17,428 nucleotides of DNA, from positions 1 through 17,428 of the forward strand of contig CAUPIJ010000031.1 in the NCBI GenBank assembly GCA_963511305.1, read 5' to 3'. A program made the position numbers and the translations under genes. The notes beneath the pieces were generated by a model, which saw only the letters and a list, made by a program, of their open reading frames with translations, was not told where the DNA came from and searched no databases. Each line of letters begins with the position of its first letter. The first letter of the stretch is position 1. Positions 1-7,500 of the stretch are shown here, in pieces. The DNA comes from Propionimicrobium sp963511305. GTDB lineage: Bacteria; Actinomycetota; Actinomycetes; Propionibacteriales; Propionibacteriaceae.

Positions 1-46
1 CTCCCCGAAAGAAAGAACCAAATTAACCAGTCCAACTTTCGGGGAG
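1..46. repeat. Perfect 11-bp inverted repeat (stem-loop) at the left edge
   Basis: CTCCCCGAAAG (1-11) is repeated as its exact reverse complement CTTTCGGGGAG (36-46), with a 24-nt AT-rich loop. It lies beyond the stop codon of dtxR, which is read leftward, so it may be a processing or termination structure for that transcript or for a gene to the left of the window. No T-run follows inside the window on either strand, so I do not call it an intrinsic terminator. The left flank is cut off. Confidence 0.55.
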
Positions 47-50
47 CACT

Positions 51-83
51 TCAAAACCCCGACGCCCATAATTTAAGTTTTGA
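51..83. repeat. 7-bp AT-rich inverted repeat after dtxR
   Basis: TCAAAAC (51-57) and GTTTTGA (77-83) are exact reverse complements separated by 19 nt, starting 5 bp from the dtxR stop codon. The repeat could form a weak hairpin in the dtxR 3' untranslated region. It is AT-rich and has a large loop, so a role in termination is only a possibility. Confidence 0.3.
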
Positions 84-88
84 TTTTA

Positions 89-775
89 CTAATTCAACGC
101 CCACAGGCCATCGGCAACGTCGGGGTCGATGCGCACCTGCCCCTCGGGACCAGCCAACGCCAGGTCGTCGTTGATGATGCGAGCCTTGAACGGCAGCCCA
201 GGACGCATGCCCGTCTCGCTGATAGCGCAGAGCACCGGCAGGTCGTGCTGCACGAATTCGCTAACCCTGCCCAGCTTCGCGGCGACCGTGTGTTCTTCAT
301 CGAGCAGATCGCTCAACCTACTCACGCCGTCTCGGAAGACCGACGGGTCGACGTCGCCCTCTAGCGGTGGGATCGGGGTGCCGTACGGCGAGAACTTGGG
401 CTCCCCCAGAAGCTCGGTCAGGCGCTTCTCGAGACGCCCGCTCATCACGTGCTCCAGGCGGCAGGCCTCGTCGTGCAGGTATTCCCACTCGATGCCCAGC
501 TTCAGCAGGCCGACCTCGGAGAGGCGATGCTTGCGCATGACGCTAACCGCGCGTTCCCAGCCCCACTCGGTGAATTTCAGGTGTCGGTCGTTCTCGATGG
601 TCAACAAGCCATCGCGCTCGAGTCTGCCAACCGTCTGACTGACAGTCGGCCCAGACTGCTCCAGGCGCTCCACGATGCGGGCGCGCAGCGGCTCGATGCC
701 CTCTTCGAGCAGCTCGTAAACCGTCCGCAGATACATTTCTGTGGTGTCGATTAAGTCACCAGCCACCGTTACCAA
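89..775 (-). CDS. dtxR: DtxR/IdeR-family iron-dependent transcriptional repressor
   Basis: This cytoplasmic metalloregulator is expected to bind Fe2+ and repress iron-uptake genes. At 228 aa it matches the usual 226-230 aa of DtxR/IdeR. The winged-helix region (about 8-75) contains DTTEMYLRT and the recognition helix SGPTVSQTV. The dimerisation and metal region (about 76-140) has MRKHRLSE and HDEACRLEH. Aligned by eye to C. diphtheriae DtxR, all ligands are present: M14, C105, E108 and H109 (primary site), H83 and H101 with E87 (ancillary site), and E173/Q176 in the C-terminal SH3-like region. The cysteine at the C102 equivalent favours iron over an MntR-type manganese sensor. I chose the TTG at 775 because AGGTGAGG lies just upstream. 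A GTG at 766 would give an N terminus closer to homologues. An iron box over the promoter indicates autoregulation. Confidence 0.93.
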   Translation of the reverse strand: MVTVAGDLIDTTEMYLRTVYELLEEGIEPLRARIVERLEQSGPTVSQTVGRLERDGLLTIENDRHLKFTEWGWERAVSVMRKHRLSEVGLLKLGIEWEYLHDEACRLEHVMSGRLEKRLTELLGEPKFSPYGTPIPPLEGDVDPSVFRDGVSRLSDLLDEEHTVAAKLGRVSEFVQHDLPVLCAISETGMRPGLPFKARIINDDLALAGPEGQVRIDPDVADGLWALN

Positions 776-779
776 CCGT

Positions 780-787
780 CCTCACCT
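780..787 (-). promoter_or_regulatory. Ribosome binding site of dtxR
   Basis: On the minus strand AGGTGAGG ends 4 nt before the TTG at 775 and 13 nt before the alternative GTG at 766. The spacing favours the TTG start, although homologues usually begin nearer the GTG. Confidence 0.55.
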
Positions 788-802
788 ATGAATCGTTAGT
801 TC

Positions 803-821
803 CTAGGTTAGCAACACCTAA
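803..821. promoter_or_regulatory. DtxR/IdeR iron box (operator) in front of dtxR
   Basis: CTAGGTTAGCAACACCTAA matches the 19-bp DtxR/IdeR consensus TTAGGTTAGCCTAACCTAA at 15 of 19 positions. Mismatches fall at position 1 and at positions 11-13. Both outer half-sites (AGGTTAG and ACCTAA) are intact. The site lies 28 bp before the dtxR start and covers the candidate -10 element, so bound repressor should block dtxR transcription. Confidence 0.75.
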
Positions 822-834
822 GTCACTCGTTTAA
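805..834 (-). promoter_or_regulatory. Candidate dtxR promoter
   Basis: Reading leftward, TTAAAC (834-829) is a possible -35 and TAACCT (810-805) a possible -10, with an 18-bp spacer. Transcription would begin near 798, giving a leader of about 23 nt that includes the Shine-Dalgarno. The -10 sits inside the iron box. Confidence 0.4.
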
Positions 835-913
835 TTCCGAAAAATTAAAATACAGGTGAAGTTTATCTTGTCGCTCTGACAAAATTTGCTATTTCAGCTA
901 CTTAACCGCTGCT

Positions 914-1675
914 TTAATCGAAAAGAACACGCTCGGCGTGCATGGTGTCCAGCGCCGGCTCCGGCATCTTGGTTGATCGTTGATCGCTAACCACGCTCGA
1001 ATGCCCGCCGCAACCGTGCTCGATGGAGGTTGCGGTTGCGTCGAAAGCCGAGAAGCCGTTGGTGCAGACACCGAACATCCGCCCTAATGAACCGCTAATT
1101 CGCACCCAGTATCCACAGTCGACGCAGAAGCCGGGAGCCTGCCTGGTGTCAGCATTGTCCTTGCCGGAGGGACCAGCCAACCAACGCTCGGCGGCCTGCG
1201 CGCGACCCTCGACGGAGAGCACGCGCTCCTTGTCCAGACCCAGGTCGGTGGCGATGGCGCGGGTCAGCGCCTGCTCAGCCGGGTCATCGCCGGCGTCCTG
1301 ATCGGCGCCAGTGTAGCCGGGCTCAAGACGCGGGTCGTTGTCCGGGGTGGGCAACAGCGTGCCGGGCTTGATGTCACCTGGCATCAGACGGTCGGCCCAG
1401 GGCACCCATTCGGGGGCGAGCAGCGAGTCATCACCGGGCACCAGCACGACCTCATTCACCGTCGCCCGACGGGCGCGGGAGGCGCGAACCATCGTCACCG
1501 CCCAGCGCCAACCGGAGTAGGCGGAATGGGTACACGCAAAGTAGTGCGTCATCTGACGCACGCCCTCGACCTTGGCTCCCAGGTAGTCGCCGACGCCGAA
1601 ATCCTCCGCGGCCTCAGCTGCGGCCTCTCGGGCCTGGTCTACTGCGTCCGCGGTAATCGCGTCTGCTGCTGCCAT
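914..1675 (-). CDS. DUF3027 family protein
   Basis: This actinobacterial conserved protein (253 aa) has no known function. Its central block is typical of DUF3027: YFACTHSAYSGWRWAVTMVRA, then VLVPGDDSLLAPEWVPW, then DRLMPGDIKPGTLLPT. The C-terminal third carries CVDCGYW, a further cysteine in FGVCTNG and EHGCGGH, a spacing compatible with a zinc-binding knuckle (inference). The start is taken as the ATG at 1675, which shares its A with the TGA stop of the upstream cold-shock gene (TGATG). A TTG one codon earlier (1678) is also possible. The tight overlap implies one transcript with csp, so the protein may act with the RNA-binding cold-shock protein, though the family is uncharacterised. Confidence 0.85.
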   Translation of the reverse strand: MAAADAITADAVDQAREAAAEAAEDFGVGDYLGAKVEGVRQMTHYFACTHSAYSGWRWAVTMVRASRARRATVNEVVLVPGDDSLLAPEWVPWADRLMPGDIKPGTLLPTPDNDPRLEPGYTGADQDAGDDPAEQALTRAIATDLGLDKERVLSVEGRAQAAERWLAGPSGKDNADTRQAPGFCVDCGYWVRISGSLGRMFGVCTNGFSAFDATATSIEHGCGGHSSVVSDQRSTKMPEPALDTMHAERVLFD

Positions 1676-2058
1676 CAAAGCTCCAATTCGTCGGCCACGG
1701 CGCGAAGCATCGTCGCCAGTTTCTTCGCCTGCTGCGGCGAGGGGTAACGCCCGTGCTTATAGGTGTTGCCGGTGTGATCCATGACCTTCAGCAGATCTTC
1801 GAATAGCACAGCCATCTGCTCGGGCTTCTTGCGGCGCGCCTTCAACACCGAGGGCGGCTCGTCCAAGATCTCAACCGAAAGCGCCTGTTCGCCGCGTCGC
1901 CCGGCGATCACGCCAAACTCGACACGCTGACCGGGGTGCAGGCTGGTTACGCCTTCGGGCAGCGCCGAAACGTGGACGTAGACGTCTCCGCCTTCGTCGT
2001 TGGCAATGAAACCAAAGCCTTTTGCTGCGTCAAAAAAACGCACTTTGCCGCTGGGCAC
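1675..2058 (-). CDS. Cold-shock-domain protein with C-terminal extension
   Basis: This single-stranded nucleic-acid-binding protein (127 aa) consists of an OB-fold cold-shock domain (residues 1-67) plus a 60-residue tail. The RNP1-like KGFGFI and RNP2-like VYVHVSAL motifs are intact. The tail is charged and predicted helical (KARRKKPEQ, then MAVLFEDLLK). Short cold-shock proteins are about 67-70 aa, so this belongs to the longer actinobacterial type, similar in size to the mycobacterial 135-aa protein. It starts at GTG 2058, with AGGAG at 2064-2068 five nt upstream. A small GC hairpin (GCGGG/CCCGC, 2082-2096) lies just before that site in the leader, and palindromic elements lie further up. 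It is coupled to the DUF3027 gene. Confidence 0.92.
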   Translation of the reverse strand: MPSGKVRFFDAAKGFGFIANDEGGDVYVHVSALPEGVTSLHPGQRVEFGVIAGRRGEQALSVEILDEPPSVLKARRKKPEQMAVLFEDLLKVMDHTGNTYKHGRYPSPQQAKKLATMLRAVADELEL

Positions 2059-2081
2059 AACAACTCCTGTTTATCGAATCC

Positions 2082-2096
2082 GCGGGCGTCTCCCGC
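2082..2096 (-). promoter_or_regulatory. Small GC hairpin in the csp leader
   Basis: GCGGG and CCCGC flank a 5-nt loop, 14 nt ahead of the AGGAG of the cold-shock gene. It could affect leader stability or temperature response, as leaders of cold-shock mRNAs often do, but this example is short and may be chance. Confidence 0.25.
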
Positions 2097-2119
2097 CGAT
2101 TACTTCTCTCGTTCTTAAC

Positions 2120-2155
2120 CGTTTCGGCTAAAAACGAGCGCCGAAACGTTTCGGC
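2120..2155. promoter_or_regulatory. Cluster of three GCCGAAACG half-sites (operator-like)
   Basis: The 9-mer GCCGAAACG occurs forward at 2140-2148 and as CGTTTCGGC at 2120-2128 and 2147-2155. The last two copies merge into a perfect 16-bp palindrome, GCCGAAACGTTTCGGC (2140-2155). The first two form an inverted repeat with an 11-nt spacer. The core GAAACGTTTC resembles LacI/GalR-type operators. It lies between divergent genes, 62-97 bp before the csp start and 152-187 bp before the plus-strand gene. The same repeats could also form hairpins in a csp leader if transcription starts far upstream. Confidence 0.5.
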
Positions 2156-2216
2156 CTCAATTAATAAAGTCTACTCGCTGCTAATTTAACCGTTCGCGCC
2201 AAGTTTAGAAAGTGCT

Positions 2217-2243
2217 GCGCCAAACCAAACGCCGGTTAGGCGC
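2217..2243. repeat. 27-bp imperfect inverted repeat in the divergent promoter region
   Basis: GCGCC-A-AACC (2217-2226) pairs with GGTT-A-GGCGC (2234-2243) through nine base pairs and one A-A mismatch around a 7-nt loop. It sits 63 bp before the GTG start of the XPB-N-like gene. It could be an operator or a leader hairpin of that gene. It is not followed by a T-run, so it is not an intrinsic terminator for rightward transcription. Confidence 0.4.
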
Positions 2244-2306
2244 GGTAACTACAGTTGAAGATATGGCAAATTGCTTGCGGGTTTGGACGAAAGGCGGCCT
2301 GGCTAG

Positions 2307-4412
2307 GTGAGCTACAAGGCGTATCTGCGCACCCTCGACGCGGCCCAGCTCGAGCGGCTGCTGACGCTGCGTCCCGAGTTGACCATGCCGTCGCTTCGCA
2401 ACATGGACGAGTTGGTGGAGCGCGTAACAACCAGGGCCGCCACCCAGGCAGCGATGGAGCACCTGAACGCCTGGCAGCTTCGGGTGCTGACCGCGCTGGC
2501 TGCCACCGCAGACGCCGACGGGCTGCCAGAGGCCCTGACTGCCACGGAAGACGAGGTTCAGCACGCCATCGACGAGCTGCGCGAGCGAGTTCTGGTGTGG
2601 GGGCGACCGACCAGGGTCGCACAGCAGGTTCACGCGGTGCTCGGCCCCTACCCAGCCGGGCTAGCGCGTGCGAGAAACCCGCTGCCACAAGCCCAGATAG
2701 ATCAGGCCCTCGCCGAGATCGGGGACGCCGAGCGCAAGGTGCTCGATCGGCTGGTCTGGGGGCCGCCGACCGGCGTCGTGCATAACGCGACCCGCCGCAT
2801 CGAGACGCCTAAGTCTCCCGTCGAGAGACTGCTGACTGCCGGGCTGCTGCGCCCGATCGACGACCAGAGCGTCGTACTGCCCCGCGAGGTGGCGCTGACG
2901 ATTCGTGACGGCAGGCTTTTCCGCGACGAGGTCAGCCCGAACATTCCGCCCTGGCCCAAAAAAGCGCTGGGCGTGGGCAGCGAGCTATCCCCCGACCTTA
3001 TTAATAGAGCTGCGATCGGCAGCGCTCAGGAGCTCACCTCGCACGTGCTAGCCGTCGCGGAATTCTTGGACGAGCACCCGGTTGCGCAATTGGCGACGGG
3101 AGCCATCGGCAAGCGCGACTTCAGGGCGCTCGCCGCCCGCATCGGCGACCCCGAACTCTGCGACTTCGTGCTGACGCTGGCCAGCTGCGCGAAGCTGATC
3201 GCTCGCAGCGGCGGCAACTGGGTTCCGACTACGCAATACGAACGCTGGGCTGAGGGTGATAGCTGGGCGCGCTGGCAGGCGCTTAAGTCCGCCTGGGACG
3301 AGATGCTCGATCGCCGCTGTCCAGATGAGCTGAACACGCTCGATCCGCAGCGTCGCCAACTCAAGGCAGGCGAGTTGCGCTCGGCATGTGCAACCCAACT
3401 TGCCCAGGCAGAGGACGGCCAGCCCGTCACGGCCGAGGCGCTGGCCGAGAGGTTGACGTGGCTGCACCCTGCGCGCGCGGAAGCCTACAAGCTCGAGGAC
3501 TGCGCACGGGTGCTGAAAGAGGCCTCTTGGCTAGGCACGTTGACCTTCGAGCGCAAGAGCGTCTTGGCCTCGGACTGCGCGGAGAACCCCGGCTTCTCGG
3601 CGTTCGGCAGCAAGATTCTGGCTCAGTCCGATCTCAGCTTGGTGGCCCCCGCACCGCTCGACCGCGAGACCAGCAGGCAGCTCGGTCAGTTCGCTGCCCG
3701 CGTCTCGCACGGCGCGACGGGCGTCTGGCGACTAACCAACAAGAGCGTACGCGAGGCCCTGGACGCAGGCTGGAGCGCCGAGAATATCCGCAGCTGGCTG
3801 GCCGAGCACTGCGCCAGCGAGGTGCCCGCGATCGCCCTACAGCTCATCAACGACATCGCCCGCACCCACGGCAAGATCCGGGTGGCGGCGGTCAGCTGCG
3901 CGATCCAGGTGGACGACGAGGACGTGCTGGTGACAATTCTCAACCACCCGCAAGCTGCCGATTTAGGCCTGGTGAAACTCGGAGCGAACGTGCTGGGCGC
4001 CGCCGTTGAACCGGAAGAGGTGGTTGATCTGCTCCGGGAGATCGGGCTGGCTCCGATGCCGACGTCCGCCTCGGGCGTCCACTACAGCCCAGCCCCGCCG
4101 CGCGCACCCGCCCCGCTGACCGAGCTGCACCAGCCAGGCCAGAACCGCACCAAGCTGCCCGACCCGAAAGCCCTGGCCAAACGTCTGCTCGACAACGAGC
4201 CGACCACCCCGGCTACGCTACGACAGCGGCTTGAGCAGGCCCAGCGCGAGGACGTCTGGGTCGAGCTCGAATATGTCGACACCAACGGGGCGACGATCAC
4301 GAGCACCGCCCGGGTGCTGATGGTTGCCGGCGAGATGGTTAACGTCGTTGAGAAGGCGGTCGGCCAGAAAATGCTGCAGCTATCCCGGATCAGCTCGGTC
4401 AGCGGCCTATAA
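2307..4412 (+). CDS. XPB/Ssl2 N-terminal-like helicase-associated protein
   Basis: This 701-aa protein belongs to the actinobacterial group annotated as helicase-associated or XPB/Ssl2 N-terminal-domain proteins. Residues 1-120 are helical (AYLRTLDAAQLERLLTLRPEL). Residues about 437-565 match the conserved block that starts LAQSDLSLVAPAPLD, continues VWRLTNKSVREALDAGW and ends DLGLVKLGANVL (Pfam Helicase_C_3-like, by memory). The C terminus (about 648-700, WVELEYVDTNG to LSRISSV) looks like a WYL-type beta domain that may bind ligand or nucleic acid. There is no Walker A or DEAH motif, so it is not itself a helicase. The start is the GTG at 2307, preceded by AAGGCGG. In related genomes an XPB helicase gene is often close. 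None is present here, and the next gene is metabolic. Confidence 0.8.
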   Translation: MSYKAYLRTLDAAQLERLLTLRPELTMPSLRNMDELVERVTTRAATQAAMEHLNAWQLRVLTALAATADADGLPEALTATEDEVQHAIDELRERVLVWGRPTRVAQQVHAVLGPYPAGLARARNPLPQAQIDQALAEIGDAERKVLDRLVWGPPTGVVHNATRRIETPKSPVERLLTAGLLRPIDDQSVVLPREVALTIRDGRLFRDEVSPNIPPWPKKALGVGSELSPDLINRAAIGSAQELTSHVLAVAEFLDEHPVAQLATGAIGKRDFRALAARIGDPELCDFVLTLASCAKLIARSGGNWVPTTQYERWAEGDSWARWQALKSAWDEMLDRRCPDELNTLDPQRRQLKAGELRSACATQLAQAEDGQPVTAEALAERLTWLHPARAEAYKLEDCARVLKEASWLGTLTFERKSVLASDCAENPGFSAFGSKILAQSDLSLVAPAPLDRETSRQLGQFAARVSHGATGVWRLTNKSVREALDAGWSAENIRSWLAEHCASEVPAIALQLINDIARTHGKIRVAAVSCAIQVDDEDVLVTILNHPQAADLGLVKLGANVLGAAVEPEEVVDLLREIGLAPMPTSASGVHYSPAPPRAPAPLTELHQPGQNRTKLPDPKALAKRLLDNEPTTPATLRQRLEQAQREDVWVELEYVDTNGATITSTARVLMVAGEMVNVVEKAVGQKMLQLSRISSVSGL

Positions 4413-4548
4413 CCTGACGCAAGGTCTCAATTTAATTTCCAAAACCGCGTTTTTATTAACCACGCGATAATTTTCATGTACTTTGAAAAGTTTTGGTTTT
4501 AACCCACCCCCTCTTCCATTTGCCCAAGCGATCGGCGAAAATAGAAGC

Positions 4549-7500
4549 ATGTCGACTAACATTCATTCAGCTATCAGCCTTCGACTGGCGATGCTTGGCT
4601 TCCAGCTAAACACCCTGGACGCCGACGAGCTCGCCCTGATCGAACCGCTTATTGCCCGTCAGCGAGAGATGGGCCGACGAATGGCAGACCACCTCTCGCC
4701 AGTAGATAAACGAATCCAAGATTTCATCGACGACTATCTCTCCGATGTAGACGTACACCCGAAGCTGCCGCGCGGCACCCTCGTGCTAGACCAGCCCGGC
4801 CTGGCGCGCGAGCTCAGCCTGCCCAGCAACGACGACGAGTTCCACTCCGAACAGGTCGAGAGCTACCGCCTGCGCAACGGCGTGCTGCACAACCCGAAGA
4901 ACGACCGCCGCACCACCGCGGGCGTCTTCCACATCGCCGAGGGCGGCGCACCGATTCCCGCCGACAAGATCGTCGTTCAGAAGCACGTCTTCGCGAAGCT
5001 CCTTGAGCTGGCCGTCCAGCCGCCCAAGGAAGACATGCTGCTTCCGTACAGCGCGAACGAACCCGAGCCAGTCGGCTGCTTCGTCTCGCTCTACATGCGT
5101 CCGCTCGTCGTCCCGGCGGTTCCGGGCACCCATGAGAAGACCATGGAGACCAGGTTCTTCGCGCCCGGCGGCATGTGCTGCAACCTCGACTTCGTCGAGA
5201 GCATCTTCGGCAACGCCGGCGACCCGGATCTGCCCGAAAATGATGCCGCTCTCGACCCGCAGTACTGGTCGGGTCACACCGGCTGCGTCATTCTCGCGCC
5301 GCACCTGACCAAGGTCACCAAGAAGAGCCTCGGCATGCCGCACATCGACGACGCCACCGAGCGTCAGCGCCGCGACGGCCAGTGCTGGGAGAGCGCGGAC
5401 GAGCTCTACAACGGCGGCAAGGCGTTCAAGGTCTGCATCCGCGACGAGCGTGGTGTTTTCGTCACTATCCTCGCCGACAACTACTTCGGCTACTGCAAGA
5501 AGGAAGTCAAGACCCAGCTGTCTTACGCCGCTAATCTGCTCGGCTGCGCCGAAGAGGAGCACTCGGGCGGAGCCAGCGTCTACCCGGCATACAATCTGGG
5601 CCACGAGCACCAGGACACCTTCACTCCCGAGGACTACACCCTCGAGGACGTCGTCAAGCGCGACCCCAGGCGCTTCGAAATGCAGCAGGGCGGCTGGGCG
5701 CGCTACCGCGATAATCACGACTTCGTGCTGGTTCCTGGCGGCGCGAACTTCTCGATGCGCGATCAGCTCATCACCTGGAAGGACGTCAATGGCGCCAGCC
5801 GGGAGCTGAAGCTGCTGGCAGGCAAGACCTACTTCCTGCCCAACGGCTACCGCGTTTACATGAAGGCCCGCGACTCGGATTCGCGCCAGTGGCAGCTGTT
5901 CGGCATCTCTCAGCTATCCACCGAGTGCCACAAGCCGGCGACAGTTTCCGGTGGCGGCAAGTCCGAGATCAGCAAGTCGCTGCTCGACGCGTTCGTCTCG
6001 GGCACCGCCTACATCAACGACCCCGAGAAGGACATGGACACCGTTGAGGAGCTGCTGAACCGCGACTACTCCAACCGCTTCGCGGACCCCGAGCGCAACG
6101 GCGAAGACCACCGCGCGATCCTCTCCGAGGAGCGTTCGCTCGGCTCGGTCATCAAGCTGCTGACCCCGTCCAGCCTGTTCAACGATGAGTACAACAGCTT
6201 CCTCAACTCGATCCCGAGCCACGTGAAGGAGCTTGTCTTCACGGTCAAGCGCCACCACGAGCCAGAATGGGGCAGCGACTGGCGCAAGCACTTCGGTTCC
6301 GTGGTCATCAACGGCCGCGAGGGCAACGCGCTGCGCCTGGAGGGCGAGAGAATACTGGTCAACATGCTGCGCGTCGGCTTCGACGAGGACGGCTCTTGGA
6401 GGCTGTTCAGCCTGCGCCCGGACTTCTCGCCGGCGGTCAAGGTGCAGACCGAGGACGACATCACGGCGTCCACGGTTGCCCCGTCGTACCGTCCGTCCCT
6501 GCCCGGTTTCGATAACCAGCAGAATTTGCCGCGCAAGTACGTCAAGAACTGTGAGCACCTGCTGTTCCAGCGTCCCGACGACGCGGTGGTTCGCGGCTAC
6601 GACAAGCAGGCCGAGTACGACCTGTCGCAGCCGGACACGTTCATTTCGAACTTCCAGGGGCTGAATTACGACGACGCCCTCGAGATCTTCGAGAACCCGC
6701 AGCACTTCAGCGAATACACCAGGCCAATGCAGGATCTGATCCGCAGCGTGGTCGAAGCCGGCCCGGAAGCCCGCCCGAAGTTCTGGACCTGCAGCGACAT
6801 GTCGCGCGTCCTGCCCGACGGCAGCCGCTCGAAAAACCCGCGTTACCTGCAGGAACGCCCGGACGTGGCGAACCCCGAGGCAACCGAGGCCGCGCACATC
6901 GCTAGCGCCCTGGCGCGCAAGGTCAGCGTGGACGAGTTCGCCCCGCTGCCGGTAGACGTGGTGGCCGCTGGCCGCCGCAACAACCCGGCCGAGCCGGGCA
7001 TCCCGCCGCTGTGCGTCTACAACCCGCTGCACTACATGGAGCTGCCCGAGCTGTTCATGGAGTACATCTCGTCGATGACCGGCAAGTCGCCGTCGACGAC
7101 GGGCGCCGGCTCCGAGGGCGCACTCACCAAGGGCCCGTTCAACGCGTTGCTGCCAATCATCGACCTCAACAACGCGCTGCTCAGCTACGCGCTGCCTGAG
7201 TACGACGGCTGGCTGAGCTCCGCGGGCACGATCGGCCCGAAGGTGCAGGTGGCCCACGACATCTCGATGCTGGTGCCCGAGCTCTTCAGCCGCATGCGTC
7301 CCGAAGAGCGCAAGGCATCCAACCTGATCGAGGGCGGCTATCTCGAGAAGCTGGAAGACTTCGACTACAACGGCGAGCGCGTGCTTGCCAGCAGGCTGGG
7401 CTACCGCATGAACATGCGGTTCTCGACCACCTACTTCGGCCGTATCTTCCTGCACCCGAACGTCGTCTTCACCGAAGAGATGCTCAAGCCCGAGCTGCAG

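Noticed and set aside
868..882. Terminator hairpin after the DUF3027 gene (TTGTC/GACAA)
   Set aside because: The stem has only five base pairs, mostly weak, and no proper T-run follows on the relevant strand.
2255..2785. 176-codon plus-strand open frame overlapping the start of the XPB-N-like gene
   Set aside because: It is in another frame of the larger conserved gene and its product is Arg/Ala-rich low-complexity sequence.
4439..4496. Terminator formed by CCAAAAC and GTTTTGG after the XPB-N-like gene
   Set aside because: The arms are 44 nt apart and AT-rich, so stable pairing is doubtful.
4483..4548. N-terminal extension of the putative PPi-PEPCK from TTG 4483
   Set aside because: The added residues come from AT-rich intergenic-looking DNA and lack a ribosome site. 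The family-like sequence starts at the ATG at 4549.
4786..5718. 310-codon minus-strand open frame inside the same gene
   Set aside because: Same reasoning: low-complexity composition, no motif, no ribosome site, wholly antisense.
5914..7455. 513-codon open frame on the minus strand inside the putative PPi-PEPCK gene
   Set aside because: It is antisense to a longer, conserved-looking gene. Its product is rich in Arg, Val, Ala and Leu without recognisable domains, as expected from GC-rich third codon positions.
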